Source: Hepsetus odoe
Lineage: Eukaryota > Chordata > Actinopteri > Characiformes > Hepsetidae
Assembly: GCA_017165825.1 (NCBI GenBank)
Contig: CM029367.1
Coordinates: 17,662,945 to 17,726,944, forward strand
DNA: 64,000 nucleotides
Direction of reading: 5' to 3'
Shown here one piece after another: positions 11,883 through 25,070 of the stretch. The number at the start of each line of letters is the position of its first letter. Position 1 is the stretch's first letter. Below the pieces are notes generated by a model. That model made no database searches, was not told the DNA's origin, and worked only from the letters and a program-made list of their open reading frames with translations. The translations under genes and the position numbers were made by a program.

Positions 11883-13385
11883 CGTTAAGGGGCTCTATTC
11901 CCGCGCGCGCGAGGATAATAATTAGAGATGGAAAAAGGACGGGACCCACAGTGCGGCGCATCGGCAGCGCCTTGCACAACGGACAACATGGGAGCTGAAA
12001 CCCGGCCGATTGAATGTGTTGAATAGTGAAAAGCGTTTCCACGCATTAAAAAAAAAAAAAAAAAAAAAAAAATCTGCGCCATATGTAGAAAACGCTCGGA
12101 GTTGGGCCACTTTTTTTTTACCCGCAGGGTGAACATTTATGTTCTCGGAGCAAGACGAGCTCCCACACGCTCCCCTCGCCACCCAGCATGTGGGTCGATC
12201 CGTGATCCAAATGACACCACCAAGCCGTGTCTTGTTAAATCAGCCTCGACACCTCTGAGGCACCGGGCTGTCGGGGCTCCGCGGAGTCTTCCACGTTCCC
12301 TCGCGGCGGAGGGGGAAAGAGGCACCGGGGGCGTGTGTTGAGCTGGTGTGAGTGACAGGCGTTTCCACGCATTTCAAAGCGCGGAGCGACCACCAGCCCC
12401 GCTTAAAGGCATCGTGCATCCTTAATAAAGCACTAATCAGCCGCAGATTCCCGCGGACCGCGCTGCTGTCTCCCTCAGCAGCGACGAGAACATAACGTAA
12501 CGGACCCGCCTCCCGCCAGCTTCCCCCTAAAGCCCCGCTCAGCTGCAGCGGCTCCGAGCAGGAGACGAGCGCCGACAGGCCTCGCCTGTAAACTTCACCC
12601 CTTGCCGAGCCCCAACAGCACGCTTTATCACAGCGCCAGGTCCGGCACGGGCCGAACCTTAGGTTTAAAGCCGCTCCACCCGTGAAGTGACCCTCATTTT
12701 CCGCTCGCCCCGCTCGGTTCGCCACAGGCTACAGCTAATCCGGGCTCGGAGTGCGGCTAGCCGCTCCGCTGCAAAACCCTTTATACTCGAGCTCTGCTCT
12801 TCTGCCGGGATTTACCTGCTGTCTCCCGCTAACGAGACACATAAACGGCAAGAAATCTGTTGGCGACGGCGCGAGGAACTCTTGATCTTATTTGTATCCG
12901 TATTCTATGTCCTTATGCCGAACCTCTTCTTCCTTAAAAAAAAAAAGAAAAAAAAAAAAAAGAAAACTACAGCCAGTACCACCGTGCAGTCGATGGAGGC
13001 AGGCTCATGCTACTGATGCTGCTAAGGGGAAAAATTCACTTTAGGAAAAAACAGGCCGAAACGCCCCCCATGACAGCGACCTTTTGAGAGCATATCCTAA
13101 AATTCAGCGTGTTTTCACCCAAAATTAAAGCAGGATTTTCAGTCCACGGCGCCGACCGTCGCACCGGCGCTACACGGGGGGGACGTGGACCCCTAGAATA
13201 ATAACAAGACCAGGAGAGCCTCTTCCCAAACCGAGCACAGCTGCACAGGAAGATGAGAGCAGAGCAAAGCTGCTCTAACAAACCAGCGAATAAACCCTGC
13301 CCTCAGCCTTCAGACTGCTCTCTGGGGCTCTCTTTAATTTTCTGAACAAGCTAAAGTGTCTACGGGGTTAGACAGTGAAGGCTTT

Positions 13386-13976
13386 CATCAACATCACCAC
13401 CATGATCATCATCACCAATATTATTACCATCCTTATCATCAACATCCACATCCTCATTGCCATTATCCTCATCATCACCACCATTACCATCATTATCATG
13501 ATCATCATAAACATCACCAATATTATTACCATCATCATCAACACCCTCATCATCATTACCATGATCACTGTCACCACCATTATCATCAACACCATTACCA
13601 ACGCCATGATCATCATCATCATCATCATCACCAATATTATTACCAACATCAACATCATGGTCATCATAAACATCACCAATATCCTCATCATCATTACCAT
13701 TATCATCACTGTCACTATCATTATCATCATCACCACCACCAACATTTCCATTATCACCATCACATCATCAACACCATTACCACCACCTCCTCATCAACAT
13801 CACCATTATCACATCAAATCATCAACAACACAATCACCCACATTACCATTATCATCACCATCATCTTATCAACACTATTACCACCACCATCATGATCAAA
13901 ACCATTATCACCACCTTCATCATCACAAACATTCCCATTATCATCAACACCCTTACCATCAACATAAACATCATTT
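13386..13976. repeat. ATC/ATT/ACC trinucleotide-rich satellite (about 590 bp)
   Basis: The tract is made almost wholly of ATC, ATT and ACC triplets on the plus strand. A recurring longer motif (ATCACCAATATTATTACC) occurs at about 13411, 13513 and 13627, so units of roughly 100-115 bp seem to be duplicated on top of the triplet array. Triplet periodicity keeps several frames open and yields His-rich, Ile/Thr-rich and Met/Val-rich ORFs. These are not genes. Confidence 0.95.
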
Positions 13977-14008
13977 TTGTTGATTGTTTTGTTTGTTTTG
14001 TTTTGCAG

Positions 14009-14244
14009 TTATACAACTGGTTTATTTAAGTCTTGATTAGTCGCCTCTATTGTGGCATCACAGCTACAGATGAGACTGACTGGTGATTTACAGATGCACA
14101 GTTGCCTACATGTATTTTTTATGGAGCTCCATAATTCTTTAGTGTAAAGTCTGGACATTTCTACAGAGGGCAGTAGAAGACCATCACTGTCTTGTCTGAG
14201 ATTAGGAAGCCTCAAGATGGCATACATCAGCAGTAACTGGTTTC
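14009..14244 (-). other. Orphan exon-like ORF with acceptor and AATAAA
   Basis: On the minus strand a consensus acceptor (TTTCATTCTCTGCAG) precedes 14244, followed by an open frame of 78 codons (GNQLLLMYAILRLPNLRQ, then LLLPSVEMSRLYTKELWSS) to a stop at 14009. An AATAAA overlaps the end of the frame (14026-14021), and an A-rich AAAACAAAACAAACAAAAC run follows. This could be a terminal exon, a long non-coding RNA end or the 3' end of a retrocopy. I do not recognise the peptide, and no partner exon is evident upstream on that strand. Confidence 0.25.
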
Positions 14245-14305
14245 CTGCAGAGAATGAAACAAATGGGCTGGTAAAACAGGAAAATTGTATAGAACTGTAA
14301 AACAT

Positions 14306-17300
14306 GGCAGTAAAAGAATAATAAATAAATAATTGTAAAATAATACCACTGTTAGGTATGAAATGTCTGCCTGCTTTGTATAAAAAAGTAGGAGATGTAA
14401 GATTTTAATTCAATGTGCATTAATGCTAAAAGGTGGTGTCTACTTTGTATTCTCAAGTAGCTCAAGTAGTAGAACTCAAGTAGCTTTGCAAATATACAAA
14501 TAAACTATGAAAGAGAATGTATATTGTATCTATACTTCACTGACCAAATAGGTGCATGTTATAGTTTTCAATAATAGACAGCACACCACTAGTTTCTCTG
14601 CAATTTATTTATTTTTTTTTAGCTCCCTTCACCCTGTTTATCAATAGTTAGGTCAGGTATTATTAGGGTGGTGGATCATTTTCAGCTCAGGGATGACACA
14701 GACATAGTGGTTTGTGTTTGTGTGTGTGTGGGTGTGTGTGTTGCACAGTGTGGATCACTGTCTTCTGGAGTTTTTAAACACTGTTTCCACTTGCAGTTAT
14801 TACAGTACAAGCTATTATACATCTAACCTGTGGATCCACCTTGAAGATGCAAAGTTGCTGATGACTGTTTGTCTTTTGCTTCACAGTTTGTGTTAGTCAT
14901 GCTCAAAATCTTCATGAGTAGTCATTTTTTGGACCTGTGGACACTGTTGGCTAGATTTTGTTGGTCGTTGGGCTGTTTTCAGCTATGTCACGGAGTTGAG
15001 GACCATGAGTGCAGGTGAAAGGTAGGCCTACTTAATAAGGAAACTCATCAGTGTATAGATACTGTTATATATTGAAAAAGATCCCACAGAAGACTTGGTA
15101 TGTAAGAATCAAATCAAAACAGTATTCTACATCAGACACTGAAATACAGTGGTTACTTAGAGAATGTTGTTAAGGATTGGAAAGTAAGATATTCAGTTAG
15201 CTAAATGAAGACCCTTCCCAGTCAGACCAGATGGTTGCTGTAGGACAGACAGTTCTGGGCCTTAAATTAGCCTTTAGCATAGATGAAGACCCCAGAACCT
15301 ATTTAGTAATTGAATGTCATACTTAATTCAAGCACAGAGAATGGTGGAATCTGTAATAACCATTGTGTGACAGTTTCTTAATGCTACCACAGAGAATGAC
15401 TGGAAATGATTTCCCCAGTCCTCCAGTGCATGTCTGGGGCTGTTTTCAGAGGTAATGTGCATCTTGTCTTAGAAAAAGCCCAAGGGGATGTTGGGAAGAG
15501 GGGCATGCACACTCTTACTCAGCAGCCACAGACTGAATTATCTAAACACCTGGTTGGAACAGTCTAAACAAAGAACTGGTGATGATTGGACCTGGTCCAC
15601 TGGGGCCCCTGGTACCAGATTTCATTTGGTGGAGAGAAAATATAGCTTCTTATATAGGTGTCCATCATCCAATAAATGTTTTTATTTCCTATGCATGTTT
15701 TGAAATGTTTTATTTGTAGTAACTGGAGTAATTTATCTCTTGTTCTTTGATTTTGCTTTTGGAAAGGGATTAAAACAGAAAGCCAGTCCCAAACCTGCCC
15801 ATTAACACACATTTTCAGGTTGTCTAAAATATTATTTTCAATTAACTTCTGAGACATATAGGATATTTGAACCTAGCTGTGGTGTCCTTTTGATAGCTAT
15901 AAGAGATTTTCTTGTCAGTTAGCCGCAATATCATATGTGTTAGCCATTAGGTCTAGTCTGTGTGGTATATGTCAATGGTCCTCAGTTACCCCCAGACAGT
16001 CCACATTTTTGCTCTCTTGGTGTTGATAGTTGGTTTGGACCCAAATTAGAACCATCTGGGGTCCCTGAGAGCTGTTTGGAAAACCATTGGTTTATGTGAT
16101 GGTCTGGTGTGCCATAATTTCACTAGGGTATGACGATTATCTGTTTAATAATTCTCAGTTTTTGGCATTTCAGGCCATCTTAATGTGTTCTGCAAATGAG
16201 ACCTGGCAAAAATGCTCCCCTTAATACTAACAGTTCAAGCATACACTAGACCTGCGTTGTGAACTTTCAGAACTTGTTTTAGCTTTTGGTGTGGGTTTTT
16301 TAATCAGATACCTGAAAACCATATCTGGATGGGAGACTTAGATTAACTTCTAAACAGGTGACAATTTATGCAACAGTGTTTCAAAGAAAAAAGATCTGTG
16401 GGATCTGGAGTGATTTTCTAAATGAGCAGCAGCAAGTAAAATTATGTGGATGCCAACAATTACACATTACTTCTAGCCCATTTATACCAAGTAGTGGCAT
16501 TTCTTGTTATTTCTTGTTTAGAAGAGGAGATGTTCAGGGCTGACACGAGTCTTCAAGAGTCTTTTTGGAGATGGAGAAGGACACCACTGTTCTGGTAGTA
16601 TTTGGGAACTCATTTCAACGTCCTGGTACTGAGAACGAGAAACTGCCTTGGATAAAGGGATGGCAAAGCCAGACAATATTCCCTAGAAGAAGGTAAGGAA
16701 CAAGAAGGAGAACTAGCATGTGTGATGGAGTTTAAATAGTTGGGAGCAGATACAGCAGACAACCTGTCAGCTGTATGCAGAGAAGCATGATGGATATTTA
16801 GCGATAGAACATTAACGAAAGAGTAGGTGTGTGCTGTAGATTCAAAACAACGTTTTGACATGTGACAAATGTCTTGAGCTTGATGCTGATTAGTGATTAA
16901 TTATTTGTTAAGCTTAGACTGTATTGAGTAACCATAGGTTTGCTAAGGCTTTTGATTCCATTAGTGCAATGGTGTGATAAGGAAATAACAAGGCTTAGCT
17001 TTTGTAGATGCTTTTTTTTAGTACTCAATTAATTTGTTTGTCTAATCTGATGACATTATGCATTGCTTGCCTTTAGTTAGCAGGTGATCTCTGAAGCATA
17101 AGTTATGGTACTGTGTGAGCACCAGCATGTCACGGTTGTACAATTTAAGGTGGATCTTTTAACTCCAATGCATAGCTAACTTCTGCCACACCTAAACCGA
17201 GTAAAAATGAGCTATTACAGAGAGATTATAAATAGAATCTGAAAACATTTGATAACTTATCGGATTATTCTTAAGCTGTTTTGGGACATTTTAGACTCTG

Positions 17301-20300
17301 AAATTATTACATTACCTGGAACAGACTAATATATCCTCTCGCTGATTCAGCCTTAGGATTACTATGCCTAGAAATTTCCATGATACCAGCCTCACCTGCT
17401 TAAAAAAATATTAAACACAGGTTGGAAATGGTGAAAGAGTAATCACTGTTTGACTCTCAGTAAACTCTCAGCTTCAATGTGGCATATAATTTGTTTACTT
17501 AGTACTTTATTTACTATGGAACAGGAACATTTATGATGATAATGATAATTCTTTTTTTGAAACTGGCATACAGGCCCTTCTTTATGCCTTATACATTGCA
17601 GGTGGGGTGGGGGTGTGCTTGGTGAAGGTTTCACTTAAATTAGGACTTTGCTGTTTCTAAGATGATTTTTGGGACAGGCAAGGTAAACAATGTTGAATAG
17701 TCTTTTGTTTGTGTTTTTAGTCATGTATATCTGTTACCCAGCATGTTCTGAGGGGGAATTAACCTCTGGTCCTCTGGGTGGGATTTTCCTCCCTGTGAGA
17801 GTAACTGAGCTAAAGGAAGCACAGTGTTTCCTCTGCTGTATGTTTACACACATATATCACAGGGCTGGGCATAGATCCTGTTCACTCGTGTTGCTTAATG
17901 CTACTTTATATGTTTAAAAAGGTGCAGGAAGAAAGTGAGGGTTTCAGGGATTATTTATGGAACTCTTCCATCAAAAAAAAGACAACAATGGCGAAGGCAC
18001 AGTTACATGTAATGTGCAAAAGTAAATAATGCCAAATAATGCCATTGCTTCCATTTGAGGAATTTCAGCTTTTCATAATTGTAGGTTTGCCAGTGATGGG
18101 TGTGATGTGTCTAGAGGGGAATGTATTGTCTCCTTCAATTATTTGCACACAACACACTGAGACATTGCTAGTAGCAATAGTGCAATAGTTATGATTGCTC
18201 TTAGTCATTAAAAAATATATTATTATTATTATTATTATTATTTTATTTTTTTAAAACAACTATGTCCTAGGAAATATCTTTGGTTGAAATTAAATAAGAC
18301 TGCTTCCTGGCTAGAGCCTTTTTAAGCCAGAAAAAGATGTTCACATGTAATGGCGTACTTCTGTGTCTGCATGACATTTACAGATGTCTAGCGGAGGTTA
18401 AAGTGTGTCTGATTTAGACAGGGCGGTACTTCTGATCTTTATTATAGTAGAGATAACAAGCCACTGTTGTTTGTATATCCTTATTTTTAATTTCATCAGC
18501 TCCACTTACCATAAAGATGCATTTTATAGTTTACAATATAATAAAATGATGTCATGTTATAATCACTAGTAATTTTGTCTATTTTCAGATATTTTTGGTT
18601 GTACATGCTACCATGCTAATTACATCTACGCTAATGTACATCTAATATGCTAATAGTAGCATATTATCAAATTTTCCAGCATCCGTCAGGAGTATAAAGA
18701 ATACAAAATGACATAACGCTGTTTTATTATGGACACAATCTGTCATGACAACCCTTGACATTATGTTACAGCTGCTAGGACATGTTTATGCTGACATAAT
18801 AAAGCAAGGTTCAGGTTAAGTGATACTCCATCAGATGGAAGTTTGTGTTGCCTCCTAGTAGAAATAAGTAGCATTAAATTATATTCCTGCTGGCTAGACC
18901 AACGGGTAGTTTTGAGAATACATAAATGTTACCTTTTCCACCTCTACTGTTGCAAGACATATATCAATTTGCATATTTGAAACAGTTTAACTGCAGTGTA
19001 TTCATTTTATTTGGGTGGTTATAGTACTGGAATCGAGACGAAACTGTTATTCTCTGCCACATGGATTCCATTTTATTCTTCAGGATCAGGTAATTCAGCC
19101 CCACGACACATGAAACGGGTTTCCTGGAAGCTCTACCAAAAGCCCCAAAACCACACTTAGGTGGCACAGTGGAAAGGCAACTGGAGATGCCATTACTGTT
19201 TGTTTGTGTGCAATCTCCTCCTTCTTCTTTCTTTCTGCACAGACTTTAGTTTATTTTTACTTGTATTAGTATTTTAGGATTTTAATATTATGTTGAAAAT
19301 TCTCACAGTTTTACAAAACAGCTTGAATCTTAAAGAATAATCCAGTAATTCAGTAATTTTACTGAAATGGGGGATATACTCTTATCTTTCAATGTAAATC
19401 AGATTTTTAGCTAAAAAGATTTGGAATTTTTAGTCATTTTGAATCATTTCAACACCCCCCTTGTAAGGTTAAATAGCTCAGAAAATAAATAGTAACAATT
19501 ATACTTTTAACATAAATACAACATTTGTTCATAAAGATCAGTGGAGATGCATATGGTTGGGCTTTTTACAGTACTCTGGTGAATGTAATATATTTGAGAT
19601 AGGTTACAAAATGTATTTTTGGCAAATGGTCTCTAATTTTTAGACTAGCGTGATCTAGGGCAACATGAATGTTATTTCGGAAGGGTCATCTTTAGAACAC
19701 GTCGTTCTGCCGCAGTCAAAATTTGCCTATCATTCAGCCTCAGTATGGTTCTCCTGACTAAGTATTCTTAGTCTTTAGGCAGTAGAAATATCCTTGTTCT
19801 CTCAGACAAATAGGCCCCAACAGAGACCATACCAGAGGACGGTGGAGAAAACCTCCTCCTGTATGCTTTGGCTGAACATGAGGCACCTCAAGAGAGTCAG
19901 AGTGCGGCAGAGGGGATTATACAGAAGTAGCAAAAGAGGCAGCAAGAGAGACAGGCTTAGATTACACTCAGACAGGCCTGTCGTGTCAAAATAGGCCCTC
20001 AAAGTGGCGACAAGGCCTAGGCCACCGACCTTGCCCTTTTGCCAAGCACTGAATTCCTAGCGGGTATTTTTAGAGGTGGCATTTAAAGTTGGCAGTGCAT
20101 CAACTTCTAGGCTTCTGCAGTATTTCCTGTTCCTGTTGAAGATGGAGGTCTGCTACACAAACACCCACAGAGAACATGCCCTGGCTAAAAATAAAGATTT
20201 ATCAGCTGCTTTTATTTCACCCCATCTTCTCTTTCTGAATAACAATTTCACTCCTAAAACTGACAAAGATGTGCTGATGTTTCAGTCCTTTCAAGTGTTG

Positions 20301-23300
20301 TTCATTCTGTTCTCAAAACCTAAAGATACAACAGATTACTGCAGATCACTTGCCCACATTCAAACACTTTACATATACGTGTACTCCAGCACATTCGCTC
20401 ACATACTCATCCACAGCAATTCTTAAAAGGGGAATTCTATCGTTTGTGATGTTGAGAAGAGCGTAGTGAAGCTTAAAATCCATATGTGGATTACTTTATA
20501 TATATTAGGTAAAACAGCAGGAAGTTGCTAATAAAATAATAATGTTTTTTCAAACTTATAATTTCCTGCATGTACTGCTCTGCCATGGATGGATTTTTAA
20601 AACACATTTTATGCCAAAAACTATTAAGTCTTTGACATCAGGCCGTGTTTTTATAACCTTTTTTGTGAGGTAGCTTGCCAGGTATTAAGAACTTCAGATG
20701 TCTGCTTCCTATCACTATCACTGTGAATAATTTAGGCTTGGCAAGTTTCTATAGCCTGTTGCATTTCACAGCTAAGCGCTCTGAATGTTTTAGCATACAT
20801 CTTACTTACCAAAGAATAATTACAAACAAATGGAAAAGAATGAACGGAACAGAACTTAAATGCATGAGATTAGCAATGCATACTTTATAAAGTAATAAAC
20901 CATATATTTATTTCTTAACAACCAGGAATAATAAAAGTTACTGTTTTGTATGTTGGTAAGCCCATACTAGATGTTCCTTGTATGAATATGCAAAGTCTAA
21001 CTGGCTATCTGTTTGACCAATTCAATATGAAAAGGAACATTGTAATATTTAACTTCTTTTAACATTGTAGATTTTTTTTTCCAATCCTTTAGGTCCACAT
21101 TCTAGAAATAACCCAGCTCTTCATTACTTCATGTCAGATTTGAAGTCTGTGTGAACTAAAAGCAGTAGGTCAGAACAGTCTCCACACCGATTCTCTAGAG
21201 TCTAGACCATCCCTGACATGAGTCAAACTAACCCACTATTCTCTTTTGTGAGAGGCTGGATATGATCTATTTCCATTCCACACCTATCCACCGGTAGCAT
21301 GTCAGTTATCATCTAATAACTGTACTGCATTAGAAGAATACCTCAGTCTCTTTCCAAGCTATCTATACTACAGGGGGATAAATCACTGAGCGTGTGTGAC
21401 ATGCATAAAACAGTTTCCCTGTTAACAAGGCACATGAAAACTGTTCCTCAAATTGTGATGAATTCTTTTTTGTGACAGTCTAATTAACAAGGAAAAAGTG
21501 AACACAGAAAAAAGTGTCCAAATCAATACATTTGAGCCAAAAGCATGGAACGCTGCTACTTCCACCACAAAAATAGCATGCTAAATTAAATCTGGGCATC
21601 TAAAACATAACAGCATTATTCATGTTTACATTTGACATGTTTTCCAAAACCTCATTATAAGTTTAACCTAGTTTTACTGTTAAACTTTAGTGTTAAATGT
21701 GTTCCAATTCACAAATCAGGGATTTATCTTTGTTAATGAAGAAAACACAAATGCAGCTGCTCTGTGATCAACAGAGTGAATTGTTTTGCAACAAAATTCT
21801 TGCAGGCCTACAGCAGATCTTTCATTCAGTTCCACCTGTGTTTATGTTTGTAGACACATCTGCCTTTGACATGAAAACATGCTTTAACACTCATAATCCA
21901 TCTAAATTATCACAGAGTTCAGCCTGCAAAGTAGCTGCCAGTGCTCATTTAGGACCTCTGTGGCAGGACATGAAATGTTGGACTCCTCGGGTTAGAGCTC
22001 GCTCCGTGCCTAGAGGAGCGTGTGTCAGTCTGCGTGTGTCAGAGCAGGATTTTGGGCTTTGGAAGTGGACCACTTCCTGCTGCAGCGCTGCATGCATCTG
22101 GAAAATGAGTCTAGGTCGTAAATCAGAAGATCCAGTGAGATACACTACCATGGGCTGGCAAAGGAACTTTTGCTGCAGAAGCGGGGGTCCATTGTGAAAA
22201 AAAGTGAAAAGTTATTGAGCAGCGACATATAGAATTGCCCTCACAAATGCAGATGTTTCTTGAAGCAAAGCTCCTTTCCCAGCAATGGCATCTGTTTTAA
22301 TGCTTAGTGTACCTTTTCTACCCACCCCAGCATTATGACATTGAGCATACTGCTGGAATGAAGCAGATAAACAGATCAATAAAATGTATAAAGATTCTAA
22401 CATAGCAAAAATGGAGCACCCAGACAAGTTGTCTGTGCAGAAAGCAAGTTGCATTTCTTTTAGAACACATCCCTTGAAATAAACAGGCGTTAAGATGTTG
22501 CTTTATTAGCTGTTTACTGCAAACATAATTAGCTGCCATTTTATTTCTTCTCACTTTGTCAGTCTGTGGAAGATGAATATCATCAGGTTTACTAACAAGT
22601 CTCTTGTCAAGTTCCTCTGATGGTATTTAGGCGTTTTTATTTATTAGCTGAGCACTTCTGATGGACAGTCACCCCAACAACATCACATAACAGTGTTAGA
22701 TTTCAAAGGCATGGCGACATGCTGTCCTCTTATGTGTGTATCCCTTTGAAGCTCATGTCTAGTATCCGATCCAAACAATACTTGGTAAATATAGAGGCTT
22801 TAGCATCAGGTATTATACACAACCTCAGAACAGGTCTCATGTCTCTCCACATTAAAGGCTGAAAATAAATAATCCTGAAAAAATTGGGGTCATACAGTTA
22901 GAGGCTAAAGAGAAAAAACTGCACAATGATCACATAATGAGTCAAAAGATCATTTTTGAGTCATTAATTTTAAAAAATATGTTCTATTTTTTGTATTACG
23001 TTCTTCTTTAAATTGTGTGAGAAATTAATGATGAGTCGATCACTAGAAGTGGTTTCAAATTTCAGATTTGTTTCTTTCTTTGCAATACATGTTTTTCTTC
23101 CCATAGTGACAATAAATTCTTAAGTATCAAACCTTGGTAAATATTATTAATGTTTTATTGCCTAGTTTCTGTGTTGAGTCGGCCCTCTCTTCTTTTAGCA
23201 CAACGTGTAGATGGTTCATGCTGAGCACTAGCTGTGTATATCACTATAAACACTGATGTCATTGTTCCGGACCCAGCAGGGGACATTCTTATATGAGAGC

Positions 23301-24151
23301 ACTGGCCCCACTCTCTGCCCACACACACAAAAAGACGTGGACATAAGCTCCACTTACTGTTTCTACCCTCTCTTTTTAGCCATGGCCACCCCCACAGCAC
23401 ATTGAAACCAGTTTCTGTGACCTCTGGAGAAACCGAGAATAGTGGAGGTGACTTGATGGCCATGTAATCCAAGAGAAGTCCTTGACCCCCAAGGGAGGAA
23501 GTGTTTATATATGCACTGACCTGGGCTCCAGAAAGATGGTTCTAGCAGAACCCACTGTGGCCATCAGGTATGCACCACCCTAGTTCCTTAAAAGGCTTTG
23601 AATGAATGCAAAGCTGCCCTGTGGTGGCATTTTAATTCAGCCTGAGGACAAGAAAAAAATGGAAATGATGCACCTGTCTTTCAGCTGTCCAAAAAAGGGT
23701 TTGTTACATAAACATATCTCCATTGTAGGGTGCATTTCATCCTCTGATAGACATTTTCAGGGAAGCTGTACTCACCAAAGCATTGTGGAGCTTTCCAGGT
23801 AAATACAGGACTTTCATGGCCTGTGAGAGAGCAATCATTGTCAAATAATAAAAAGATCACACTCGAATGCATAGCAGGCTGTACAGTAGTCTACCAGAAA
23901 GAGATGATACTGTCACTGTGGTGCCTTCAAAAGCACATCTTCATTACCTTTAGTTAGGGACCATTATTGTGTCATATCTTATTGCATTGATATTTTACTC
24001 AATGCATAATTTTATTTAATTTGAGATACATCAATTTTATTTTTCCACCTAGAAAGTAACCAAAACTAATATACCCTTTTACTGGTACTAATTTACCGGT
24101 ACTAATCACATTGGCAAGAAAATGAAGTGCACCTTCAAAACTCATTTAAGG
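14306..24151. other. Gene-free AT-rich intergenic DNA
   Basis: No exon set or recognised protein was found. Contents are a TG-rich run near 14710-14740, an ATT array at about 18220-18245 and three ATGCTAAT-like octamers at 18613-18654. The longest ORF, 166 codons at 21697-22197 plus, has no recognisable motif and is probably chance. Nothing else is supported. Confidence 0.7.
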
Positions 24152-24709
24152 TACAGTACTGTGCAAAAGTTTTAGGCAGGTGTGGAAAAAATGCTGTAAA
24201 CAAAGAATGCTTTCAAAAATGGAAGTGTTAATCATTTATTTTCATCAATTGACAAAATTCAGTGAATGAACAAAAGAGAAATCTAAATCAAATCAATATT
24301 TGGTGTGAGCACCCGTCAAAACAGCATCAGTTCTTCTAGGTACACTTGCACACAGTTTTTGAAGGAACTCTGCTGGTAGGTTGTTCCAAACATCTTGGAG
24401 AACTAACCACAGATCTTCTGTGGATGTAGGCTTCCTCACATCCTTCTGTCTCTTCATGTAATCCCTCGATGGTGTTGATGTGATGATGTTGAGATCAGGG
24501 CTCTGTGGGGGCCAGAAAAATTAATGCTGATTTGAAGGCCAAAGGTAGTAACACCAAATATTGATTTGATTTATATTTTTCTTTTGTTCGCTCACTTTGC
24601 ATTTTGTAAATTGATCAAAATAAACAATCATTATTTATATTTCTGAAAGCATTCTTTGTTTACAGCATTTTTTCCCACACCTGCCTAAAACTTTTGCACA
24701 GTACTGTAC
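24152..24709 (-). mobile_element. Tc1-like element, internally deleted (copy 2)
   Basis: TIRs TACAGTACTGTGCAAAAG and GCACAGTACTGTA bound 558 bp, and each arm extends about 180 bp as an inverted repeat. The minus strand keeps the C-terminal transposase region (the SPDLN motif next to the third catalytic acid, then DYMKRQKDVRKPTSTEDLW and NNLPAEFLQKLCASVPRR). A TA dinucleotide is present at each end, as expected. The N-terminal and central DDE regions are missing, so the copy is non-autonomous. Confidence 0.9.
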
Positions 24710-24829
24710 ATATTAAGACCTTTAGGACAGGGATACATTTGTACCCATGGGCCTAATATTTACAAGGGCCATAACTTTCTTCTAACAATGCGCCATAGCT
24801 TTTCTCATTTACTTTAATAGTTATGAAAG

Positions 24830-25005
24830 TGAAGTGAAAGAGAAAGTGACTATTCTCGTCATTGCGAGGTCACAGCACAGCACACAGTGAACCACAATGA
24901 AATTGGACCTCTGCATTTAACCCATGCAAACACCGTGCAGCAGGGGGCAACTATGAAAGCGCCCGGGGGGCAGTGATGGCTCAAGGGTACCTCAGGGCAA
25001 CCTAA
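24830..25005 (-). mobile_element. tRNA-derived SINE, 5'-truncated
   Basis: This reverse-orientation copy of the window's main SINE reads GTGACTATTCTCGTCATTGCGAGG, then TGAACCACAATGAAATTGG, GTGCAGCAGGGGGCA and AAGGGTACCTCAGGGCAACC. The tRNA-like head with A and B boxes is absent. An AT-rich TATAATATA run follows at about 25005-25070. Confidence 0.85.
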
Positions 25006-25070
25006 TAATATATATAATAACCCATAATATATATAATATATTCATAATATATTTTCATAATATATATTTT

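Larger units (their letters stand above)
11150..13300 (-). promoter_or_regulatory. CpG-island promoter region of macroh2a2
   Basis: About 2.1 kb is strongly CpG-rich within otherwise AT-rich DNA and lies just upstream of the macroh2a2 coding start. It holds GC boxes (GGGGCGGGGC near 11659), a CCGCGCGCGCGAGG block near 11900, an X-box (11850) and a CRE-like site (11875). A good minus-strand donor, CAG|GTAAAT, ends at 12816 and would suit a non-coding first exon. ORFs here are chance products of high GC. A26 and A/G tracts at about 12047-12071 and 12937-12964 interrupt it. The transcription start cannot be placed from sequence alone. Confidence 0.75.

Noticed and set aside
12240..12725. 161-codon minus-strand ORF in the CpG island
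   Set aside because: High GC and few stop codons explain it. The composition is Arg/Ala/Ser-rich with no recognisable domain.
13356..13983. His-rich, Ile/Thr-rich and Met/Val-rich ORFs of 131-202 codons
   Set aside because: All are translations of the ATC/ATT/ACC satellite. The triplet period avoids stops in several frames, and no splice or promoter context exists.
21697..22197. 166-codon plus-strand ORF
   Set aside because: The longest ORF in the gene desert, but with no recognised motif, domain, signal peptide or splice context. Chance is likely in 64 kb of six frames.
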